Shown here: positions 32,998 through 44,900 of the stretch, one piece after another
Position numbering within the stretch: position 1 is the first letter of the stretch
Layout of the letters: each line of letters opens with the position of its first letter
DNA from: Mytilus trossulus
Lineage: Eukaryota > Mollusca > Bivalvia > Mytilida > Mytilidae
Assembly: GCF_036588685.1 (NCBI RefSeq)
Contig: NC_086374.1
Span: 73,468,457-73,532,456, forward strand
Reading direction: 5' to 3'
Length of the DNA stretch: 64,000 nucleotides
Position numbers and translations under genes: made by a program
Notes under the pieces: model-generated
What the model was told of the DNA's origin: nothing
The model's input: the letters and a program-made list of their open reading frames with translations, nothing else
Databases searched by the model: none

Positions 32998-35900
32998 GTA
33001 TGTCATATGATCTGTTGTTTTGATAGAGAATAACAAATTCAATACTAACATATTTGATTTCAGTTCATTGCCATGCAGCCTCTAAATTATACAGGAGTTG
33101 ACATCTATACACTATAACCCATGCTCATGATCACACAGGATATATATAACAGTATAAATATGTTTGACATATGTACTTTGTCTTTGAGCAGTTGTGAATA
33201 AAGTATTATTTAATAATTTGCTTCATTGGTAAAGTTGGGTCTGAACACGAAAATATGTTGAAAAAAATATCTAAAACATTGCACGGAAAATAAAAATTAG
33301 AATAAACAAAGCATGAAATTTAAAATCAAAAATGTTTAGAAAAAAGGTTGAACAAGAAGTTTTTACTCATCCATTCTTGGAAATCATGCAATCATTAAAC
33401 ACCTTATTGCTATTCCTGCCTGACCCGAGAATCTGTCCCGCTAGAACTATTGACTTCCTACAACAATCACTTTTTCAATGTGGCGTCAGATATTTTGTAT
33501 TATGGCATCAAAATTTTACAGGCACCTGTGTGATGTCCAGTATCAATCAATCAAAGTTTTGTTGATACATAGTAAACAGTTATGACGGACAAATAGCAAC
33601 AAGGTGTCTTAATATGACTATTTGGAAATCTGTCCTAGCTGTTGAACTTAAAAAAGTTAAGCAAGTGTTATTAATGTACCTTTGTATATATGCTACATGT
33701 ATACATTTATAATTAAAACATGTTGCAGGAAGAACTAACTCTCATAACAACAACATACAAATACATTTCATAGATCATTAGATACACAGTATTTACATGT
33801 AGTTGATAATGGTCCAATATTAATGGTGCTCACCATACCTTCATAATGTAACTACACAAATATGCATTCAAGAACCAAATTGGAGGTCTGCTTAAACAAC
33901 AAACAAAAACATATGAAAACTTTTGTTTTTTTTAAGGATAAAAAGAAAATTCTAACAGGCTTGTTAAAATACAAAATTAAATAGGTAAATTATTCTATGT
34001 ATCCTTTTTGTATAAGCATATAATGTGTATGCATGTATTTAAAGGCGAACAATTTCATTAAGTGTTTAATGAGTCAATACCAATTTTAGTCATATCTATA
34101 TTCTAATCTATAGTTAATGTAATACAAATCATGTATGTGAATTGTGTACTAGGATGTTTAAAGTATGATTTCATAGAATTATTATGGTTAAAAAAGTGTA
34201 ATAAAATAAATAGGACATTTAATTTTTTTATATTTTTGGTACAGATATAGAGGATACTGTCCACAAATCAAATACAGAGTTGGCAAAACCTATGGAACAG
34301 ACACTCACGAACTGGCTGAGGTATTTATATATACTACATTTTACATGTTAAACAGTCAGGAGTAAAAAAATAATAGACCAGTGGTTATATTTTAACTTAA
34401 TATGGATATAAGAACAAATTCTGTGTTCCATACTACATTGTACTAGATTATAGTAAAAAAAACACTTTTTCTTAACAAAATTTCATTGCTCTAGGACCAA
34501 GAGAAAGAGGGCAAACGGTTGTCTTCTAAAAAGACCAAGAACTACAAATGTAGGACTTCTTTTATGCCAATGAGTATAAACTGACAACCAGATATTTTTA
34601 TTATCACGTTTCATGTGTAAAATTTGTAAATCTGTATTCTTGGAATCTCTAATTATCATTCTCATCCCCTATTTAGAATAGAAGAATTTTTAAAAAGCAC
34701 CTTGTGGCTGAAGTCTAAGGCTATAAAATATAGAATTTAATTTTGATAAAACTTAAAGAAATTTCACATTTTTGATAGGATTATTTATAACATCAAGCAT
34801 CCTTATGATCCTTGATACATGTATAAGAATTTCTTAGAGAACGTTAGTTAAATATAATTACTTTTAACTTTAAACTTTTGTTGTCTTGACAAAAAATTTC
34901 TGGTTTAGTTGATAAGGGTTGAAGAAGTAATATGACTACATTTTTGTACATACTTAAAAGTTTCAAAAATATTTAAAACTAGCTATATAAGATTTAAAAA
35001 GATGTGAAGTGGATATTTAAATTGTAGTAAAATCTTTTTACAGTGTCATTTAACTATGATTGTCAAGGAAAATAAGTTTTCTTGTCCCAAGGAATTGATT
35101 AGTAATCAAATTTGAAGTACTTTCATTTTATCAAATTTTACCTTGTTGGTTGTAAATAGGTGTACAAAGGATTTTATGGCACAAACAAATTTGTTGAATA
35201 AATAAGTGTATATTTACTTTTTAAACAAAATTAATTGCCACATTACATGTACCTTTTAACAACATGGTTTTATGATGAAAATGACTTTCAGATTTGTTCT
35301 GACACAAAAGAGCATTATTTTCAATTACACTCCGTTTATTTTCATAAATTCACATTATCACGATCATGATTATACAGTTTTCAGATTTAAAATTTATATC
35401 CAAAACTTTTGTGATTACTAGTAAATCATGAAATAATGAAAATCGAAATACAAAAAAGGAGGGATGATAAGAGCCATTATTTGTCCCCTGAAATGTTAAA
35501 AATGATTAAATCTTGAAAGATAAAATATTTTTTCGCAAATACCCCTCAAGAACATGATATATATCTGTTTAATTACACCGAATGTTAATGTTCAAAAACG
35601 CATTGATGATCGTGACGTTACAAGCGTCCAGTCAGATAGAATATTTTTTGGCAAATACCACTGCAGAGAGGGTAAAAAAAAGCATATCCTTTTGGCAAAT
35701 ACCCCGGCGGTGTTAAAAAATGAACCATGTTCATTGGGTAACAGTGAATTGGTGAAAAATACCCTGGCTTTCAACCAATCAAAACCCAGGATTCTTACAT
35801 AAGGTGTAATTAGATGTAAAATGACCATTTGACACACAGTTAAATGCCAAAAAATTATTTTAACAACATCAACTTCTTTATATATAAGACATCTTGTAGC

Positions 35901-38900
35901 AAAATATTTTTGAATGATTAAGGCTTGGTCTTATATCTTAAAATGACAGTCCTCGGTAGCAGAGTGGTCTATGTAGCATAACTAAGATCTGTATCACTAG
36001 CCAGTCATTAATTAGCTATAGGTTGTAAGTTTGAATCCTGCACAGGGCAGGTGCACTGGACTTTAATCTTAATTGACTAGAATTGTCAGTTTTTCTCTAG
36101 GTGTAATACCACCATTGATTTTCCCCTATTAGTCTTTGTTAAATTTGCACTTTTCAAAAAATTGTGCAGAATTTATCTTTCTTTCAAATAAAGAAATACT
36201 TGGCATGAGTAAAGTTTTATCCTGTCCAGTTCTATAGAAAAAGTTTCACATAACATTTCATTGCATATAAGAAAATAACCATCATTGGAAGTTAACCAAT
36301 CAAATTTCTCCCCTTATTCTATCTGTGTACAAGGTTTAGTCACCATGTAACCTCAGGATTACAACATTTTCTATAGAAATCACAAATAAAAAATAATGGT
36401 GTTTTGAAATTACCAAGACATATGTTTATGACACAGAAATAGTTTTACTGCAATAAAATGTAGGATTAATTACCTACAACGGTCAAATTCAAGGGAATAT
36501 TTTTTTAGACCTACTTTCGTATGCAACCGGATGTGAAGTACCATGATTTGGTGGTATTACACCTCTACCGAAGGTAGGTTGTTCTCTCCAGGCACTATGG
36601 CTTAGTACTATAGTGTTGAAAGTGGCATTAAACACCAATCAATCAATTGTGTCTTTAAATGAATGAAAAAAACATTACAAGGCTATTTTGGCAGTTATAG
36701 AGGGAGAAATTTAAAGCGATTCATGTTGATAAGACAACATTCAAAATATATACAGGATTTAAAAATGATATATTACTGTACAGCCTTACAGACTAACTTA
36801 TTGATTTGGTAGACATATAATATTTTTTACTGGGCCAAAAAAAGTAGACATGTATACAAAAATGTATTGTGCTTTCTCTGTGTGAATATAAAATATAACC
36901 AATAATTTAGTGAAAATTTATGAAAAAAAGAACATAGAAGTTTGAAAGTTTTCTTTGCATTTATATAAAATATAGAAAATGTGTACAGGAAAGTAAAAGC
37001 AAACAGAAGTCTTTTTGTCTCCATACTATATTAAAATATTTTTCGAAGACACATAGGGTTGTTATGGATTAAAACAGCTCTGTCATAATTAAAAAAGGAA
37101 AAACAAATTATCAAACAATGTATGAGCCGTCAAACCTTAGACATTTAAACATTTACAGTTAAATTCAATATAAGTTTATTTGTTTTAAAGATGATTGGAT
37201 TGTAATATTAATTCATCACTATACAAATGTCCCTTTAAATATATATTTGAACGACTATATATGCAAACAGATTCTTATTTTACTGAATTTAAATATTGAC
37301 CTAGGCAGTGAATAGAAAAGTTTAATGTGAAAAATTGGTAGCAGTGAACTTGATGCTTATGTAGGCAATTTAAATGAATTTTAATTAAATTTGTAATGTA
37401 ATTGCTGGTGTTATGCCTAATTGCAATTTAGATTTTTTTTGCATTTATGTGTTATTACAGGTTATAGAAATTTTAAACTCCAGATAATTGATATTATGTA
37501 TATGTGACCCAAGGAAATCTTTTAAAAAACAACAAAAGGCTTAGTTGACCATAGAAACATGCAATAAACATCTTGAATATAAGTAAGGGGAGGTAATTCA
37601 TACCTTCCAATTAGTAGCCTGGGATCCTGACCAAAGAGTTAACCTCCTCTTCAGGCCAGACATAATAAAATCCATGTGACCACTTTTCATCATTGAACAT
37701 AACTGAATTAATGCCCATGTACATATGTTTAAAGATGTTCTACATGTATATAAAACGATCCATTTATTTCAATCAGATCATCTGTTGAGTCTGTATTATT
37801 CATGATGGGAAGCAGTTTTGGATCATGTACAATTTTTATACGCCCATCTTTTAGACGGGACGTTTTATGGTATACTGTTCACCAATTTCCATGAAACTTA
37901 AGTGAATTGTTTATATCTATTGACGTAAGCTCCCTTTCGTTTTTTTTTTTTATTTCAGATTTTAAGTTTTGGATTTATGGGGCTTTATTCATAAAAAAGG
38001 GGGGATTTTCAACACTTCGGACAATAACTCAAAAAGGCTTTCACCAATGTCCATGAAATTTTGGTGAATTGTTTATATCTATTGACGTAAGCTCCCTTTT
38101 GTTTTTTTTAATTTCAGATTTTAAGTTTTGGATTTATGGGGCTTTATAATTATTCATAAAAAAAGGGGGGATTTTCAACACTTCGGACAATAACTCAAAA
38201 AGGCTTTCACCAATGTCCATGAAACTTTGATGAATTGTTTATATCTATTGATGTAAGCTCCCTTTCAATTTTTATAAATTTCAGATTTTAAGTTATGGAT
38301 TTATGGGGCTTTATTCATAAAAAAAAAGGGGGATTTTTAACACTTCGGACAATAACTCAAAAAGGCTTTCACCAATGTCCATGAAACTTTGGTGAATTGT
38401 TTATATCTATTGATGTAAGCCCCCTTTCAAAAAGGGGGGATTTTCCAATAAAAGACAAGTTAAAAGAGCAAAGGGCGTATCATGCGCTAAAGCACAGCCC
38501 TTTATTAAACTATTTTCAACTGTTCCATGGTTATATAGTTACACTAGTTTAACCCTGAAACATTCTGAATATATGCCTGTCCCAAGTCTGGAGCCTTTAA
38601 TTCAGTTGTTGTCTTTTGTTTATACTGATATCATATTTGGTTTTCTTTCATTTTTTGTTCATTAATCATCCTGTTAGTTCTCTTGTTTGAATTGTTTTAC
38701 ATGTGTCATTTCATTGATTTTGAAAGCTGACTTTGTGCTATGGGTATTACTGATGGTTGAAGATGTACCAGCTGTAATTGTTAACTTCTGTGTCATTTGG
38801 TCTCTTGTGGATAGTCATCTCAATAGCAAACATATGATACCACATCTTATTATTTTATTCTATATTTTTTGAATGATACCACATACAGTTGTACATGTAC

Positions 38901-41900
38901 ATGTATCCCACAATGTACAAAATTGTAGAGACAATAAAATTGAGAATGGAAATGGGGAATGTGTCAAAGAGACAACAACCCGACCAAATAATAAAAAAAC
39001 TTTTATTAATAACATCCAATTATAAGGAAAACATGTTGTTGTATCCCTCCTTGCTAAGACACATCATAAAGAAAAAAGAAGCTTAAGTTGTGCTACTTTG
39101 TTGGTGCATACTTACAAGTGTTATTCATTAAAAGGACCCCACCAGAAAGAAGCAGATACACATGTATTGGCAATACTTGTAAAGATGTTTATATTCGCAT
39201 TTTAAAGACTAATGTTGGAAACATTTTAGCTAATATTTTTATGTTTCATCTTTTTAACCACACTTGTAATCTTGTATAAATTTGACATCATTCAATTCAA
39301 ATTTTACCTTTAACCTTAACCTAACCTGAATTAGCACTGACCAAGTTTTAATATAGTGTAGAAGATTCAGCAGTGCATTTTATATGGCTTATAGATTATG
39401 CTAAGTAGGTCCTTATAAAACCACTTTCTATGTGTTAAGACCTTAATTACTTCAATATGCATAATTCGATATAATGCGACAATTAAAGACCATTTATAGA
39501 AATACATCTCCACATTTTGAATTTTATTTCATTGATATGAATTAATTGCAATTGGTAATTTATTCTGAAGGGATTAACATTTGGTTAATCAACACAGATT
39601 CTTAATATTTTAAAACTTTAATAACACTTTAAAAATGCTTGTATAATCTGATTATAATATTGTCTGCATTAATTCTTTACATTCAGATTTTACAGTTGAA
39701 ATGACATTTTATATTCCAACAATTAATTGATCTCCAGGCTTTAATATACTTCAATCTTATTGTAAGAATGATTTTAGATAACTAAACAAAATTCAATTAA
39801 TAGAAACAGGGTTTATATTACTATAGACACTTCTAAACTTAAATTATGTCTCTTACCATATAATAAAAGGCTGAATTATTTTTAATTCTTTATTGAAAAT
39901 TTCTTCAGTATTCAATTGTTAAGGTATGCTGGGTGTCCTTATTTCATCCCCAAATTAGACTTTAAAAAGGCAGAACATTTTACTGATAGGCCTAGATTTC
40001 AATCAAGTCGGCAAATTTTGATGCAGTTATGCAATTTACCAATGTTAATTTTCACATAAGGGGTTTACCATGGGGTTAGGCTAAGGGAGATAACTCTTAA
40101 AATCTCCTGTACGTTTGGGTCAACCTTTTTCATAAATATATTTTTGGCTTTTATGTTACATACTAGTAGGTTATTTCCAAATTAATATGTTTCAGATAAA
40201 TGCCTAAATACTTTGGTAAAACTTGACTTTTACAAACACAAATGATGTAAAGAGTTATCTCCCTGAAGCAAAGTCTACCCAATTTTTTTCTTTTGATAAT
40301 CTGAAAGCATTGTTTAAGAGCTGTCTTGTGATAGTTTATAGTTATCAAAGGTACCAGGATTATAATTTAGTATGCCAGACGCGTGTTTCGTCTACTTAAG
40401 ACTCATCAGTGACGCTCAAATCAAAATATTTATAAAGCCAAACAAGTACAAAGTTGAAGAGCTAGCATTGCTGTGATGATCCTAAATTCCAAAAAGTTGG
40501 GCCGAATACGCATATATATCATGCCACATTTTGGAAAAGTATTTTTCATGAATACTCCCATGCGGTATACCACCTTATTATTTCTAAGTTCTTAAATTAT
40601 TAATCCAATTTCAGTACTTTTAATACAAATGATGTAAAGATAAAGTTTGTGCATTAAAAATTCACAAATCATGAACATGAAGCCAGGGCAAATTTCTATC
40701 GTCTACATACTCCCTGTTGATTTAAATGTCATTCCACTTCCAATTTCATGTCTCATTTCCCCAACCCTCCCATTGAAACAAGATAAGACAAGCCAAATTA
40801 AATTTTAAACATAGTGAATATTATGCAACAAGTAACCAAGCTATATATCAGACAAATAAATAGACTATTTATGATATGTAGGCTCTACAGTCTATATAAA
40901 TACATCTCCATTTAATCAATGTTAACCCACCCAGACTTATGTTGAGATATAGAACCGTTCATGAATATTAGTTTTATCAAATTTAACTTAACAATTTATC
41001 ATTGAAAGCAAAAACTTATATTTAGTCTGTTCTCGTTTTAAAAATATGACATTAATGCAAGCAAAATTTAAATGCCACCGTATGAATAAAATGATTTAAA
41101 TTAAAGTAAAGATATATTTAATAACTAAAATGTTTCATCTATGAATTTTCCCTTTATATAAATGGGTGGGATAGTTAAGATGTTATAGCATAGAAACTGT
41201 TCAGTGTTTTTTTGTTAACCAAATGACATTTTCAATAAGAGATTCCCCAATCGTGCTGAACATGTTTAAATGGCTGTGATGTATATAGGTAATTTAACTC
41301 TTAAATCAAATCGTAATGTTGAGATCAAAAACAAATTACGGTTTGCATTAAATCATTCAAACTTTCAAGTACTATTCTAATCTGAAACTACAAAAACCTC
41401 AAATTTATTGTTGAATTATAGTGATAGAAAATTTTGTTGGGGTTGCCAAGATTATTTAATTTTCACAGACAATTTTGAGTGTAGCTGCATTGGGCTTTTC
41501 TTTAAATTGTTAAATACTGTAAATTCAGAAATTATTGTGTGCATTTATAATATACATGAGATTATTGAAGACTGAACAAAAATGCAAGATTCATTATTTC
41601 AATATCATGAAAGCTTTGTATAAACTGATACATGTATGAGATGTCAGAATGCACGTTTTTATCAATGCTTATTGCTATACTCATCCAGTTGCATTATTCA
41701 CATTAAGGTGGTACCAAACACTTTCACTAAAATAAATTTGGCTCGTTTAATTTTCCTAAAATTTTGTCAAGTATTTACTTTGACACTTAAACAAAAATAC
41801 TCAGTCTTTCTGCAACATTTGTGAGTCACTACAAAAATCCTTAATGAAAGTCTTGTAAGTGTATGTTTCAAATCTAAATGACTATATGGAGTTTACTACA

Positions 41901-44900
41901 TTTATTATTTCGTGTTCTTTTAATTCCAACAGTTTGTATATCTCTGATTTTCAAAACAACATGGATAGATTTAAATGTTTGCAATCTGACCCTTAAAGAG
42001 CTGGTCACTGGAGTGGTCATTCACACTGACATATCAGTAATTGATAAGTTATCTTGATTGACCAAAAGTTTATTCAATAATTGGCAATTTATTTATTTGT
42101 CCAGCCCAGTTTTTCTTTAAAATTTTGATGTTCGATTAGTATGAATGATATGTTAACTATGGATAATTTACTAGCTGTTAAAGTGTTTGTTAAAGGACAT
42201 CATTTTGTCAGATTATCAATATTATAAATCACTTCAATATGTTCAAAGTGAGATTGTGCTAAGACTTGAGTATGTAAATCTAGACTGTCAATGTATTTCA
42301 CATTTTTGACAGAAAGGTTTTTGTGACAGTATCTCAATTATTCTTAGCTATTATAGCATGCAGGTACATTTCTAAAAATGAATATTAAATAAAAAAAGAA
42401 GAAATGTTTACATGGGTTCCATAACTTCAATTCCATATTAACATAAGAAATAGATATCAGGAGACATATTATACTTGCTGTCTGTTTATGTAAGATTTGC
42501 TGAAGTTATAATATAATCATAATCTTAACTTTTTTAAGACTCCTACTTTCTAAACATTCAGTATAGACATACTGGTGTTGACTGAATGTAATTATAAATT
42601 TCTTGTATGTAAGTATTGCTCTAACTGACAAAAGCCTATGTTCATGATGTTAATATGGAGATGTTATTTATGGGGTGTCCAAATGATTCAGATATATTCT
42701 GAAAGTTATTTGTCTCCAAATGATGAAGTAAAATAAGCAAGACATATAGCTGTGCTGTTTGCGGATATAGTTTCAACAAAGTACTAGTTTGTGATAAGGT
42801 CAGTCTATGGTGAAGCTCTGGTGGTAGAAAAATGATATTTGGTATGCAGTTGAACAATCATTGGCAAATCTCTATTGGTATTTTAAAAAATTTCAAGATT
42901 TACATTATTGGTATACTATCACAAGTGTAAAATTCCAGACATAATTCCGGGTCAGCAGTTCATTTGTTTTATATATATCTTGAACTTAATTGTCTATTTT
43001 ATTTTGTAATTTCAGGGCACTATTCATGTTGCACCAACCAGTAATGTTGTTGCTCATCCACAATATATACCCAGGGTAACCACTCAACTACCAGAATCTA
43101 CTGGTGACAATAAATATACACAAAATATGGTGCCTGGCTACACAGGTGAGTTATGTTTATACTATCAAATATGTCTTTCAGACATGATCATTTGAATTTG
43201 TATTTGAACATCTCCATGTTCTTAATCTAATGTTTGCGGCATAATTATAAATACATGCATGCAGCAATAACTGGATACATTAATGAATGTTTGTCAACAC
43301 CATCAAAACCAACATTTACCTCAGAAACAAATTATAATGTACCCCATCTGCAACACATTTTTCTTGTTTATTTTCAGGATATATACCAAGGATGCCATTC
43401 AAATTTGGAAATACTTATAAAGAAGACTGTGATGTGTGTATAGATCAGCATTTAACCAATTATAAATATCATGATGCAAAATTAAATGACTTACAAAAAC
43501 AAGTCAGTGGTTATCCACGACTAAGGGCTATATCTTTTGACCCAGAAGTACGAGACAAATTAAATATGTACAGAGATACGCACCCACAAAGAGAAATATT
43601 GTTAGGTAGGTTTTAATGGAAATTCAGTGATTTATCTCCCTTTCAAAAGGAAGATGATATATGGAAAAAGATATAAGTATAAACAATATAAAGTTTATTA
43701 AATGATTGAAAAAAAATCACATTTAAAACATTTTTTTAAATAATTTATTGTTTATTTATATATGAAATAAATCAGTTTAAAATTGTGAGATGATGAGAGT
43801 GTTGTGAAAGTCCCAATACTATAACACATGTAGTAAATTACTAATCATTTTTATTATGAAATCATCTGTATGATCTTCAACACTGAGAAAAATACTCTTG
43901 TAAAGATTATCCCAAAGTATGTAAATATTAGAATTTTTTGTCTTTTTATGCCCCACCTATGATAGTAGAGGGGCATTATGTTTTCTGGTCTGTGCCTCTG
44001 TTCGTTCATCCGTCTGTTCGTTCGTCCGTCTGTCCCGCTTCAGGTTAAAGTTTTTGGTCAAGGTAGTTTTTGATGAAGTTGAAGTCCAATCAACTTGAAA
44101 CTTAGTACACTTGTTCCTTATGATATGATCTTTCTAATTTTAAAGCCAAATTAAACTTTTGACCCCAATTTCATGGTCCACTGAACATAGAAAATGAAAG
44201 TGCATGTTTCAGGTTATAGTTTTTGGTCAAGGTAGTTTTTGATGAAGTTGAAGTCCAATCAACTTGAAACTTAGTACACTTGTTCCTTATGATATGATCT
44301 TTCTAATTTTAAAGCCAAATTAAACTTTTGACCCCAATTTCATGGTCCACTGAACATAGAAAATGAAAGTGCATGTTTCAGGTTATAGTTTTTGGTCAAG
44401 GTAGTTTTTGATGAAGCTGAAGTCCAATCAACTTGAAACTTAGTACACATGTTCCCTATGCTATTATCTTTCTAATTTTAATGCTAATTATATTTTTTAT
44501 CCAATTTCACGGTCCATTGAACATGGAAAATGATAGTGAGAGTGGGGCATTCGTGTACTTTGGACACATTCTTGTTATGTAATAAAATTAATCAGTTATA
44601 AATTGTGGGGTGGTAAAAGTACTGGAAACCTATGGAAAACATTTTTGCTTAAAAATAATAGATATTTTCAACATTTTCTCTAAAATCAAAACACAATAGA
44701 AATATTTGTATTATATTAAAGTTTTTCTTCTTCAGAAAACAAAAGACCTTTGACAGAACCTCCTATTCCTGGTTACCGTGGTTACATACCTAGAATCAAA
44801 ACAACAGAGCAAGGTTTAGGATGTAGATACAACCAGACAACAAAGAAAGGTTTAGAAATGTTTGCACAAGAAACAGCAAGACATGCAAGATTTGCAGGAT

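Larger units (their letters stand above)
34321..43015. other. CIMIP2 intron 2, repeat-rich
   Basis: An 8.7-kb intron without a supported exon. It contains a SINE with a nested MITE (35949-36648), a 165-bp tandem-repeat element (37839-38510), dispersed repeats at 38560-38880, 38935-39000 and 40340-40545, and MITE fragments at 41515 and 41703. A weak inverted pair AATTACACC (about 35572) and GGTGTAATT (about 35805) may mark one more small element. Confidence 0.55.

Noticed and set aside
35949..36060. A functional tRNA gene
   Set aside because: Box A is good, but box B is degenerate, the spacing is too long and no acceptor stem pairs; it is a SINE head.
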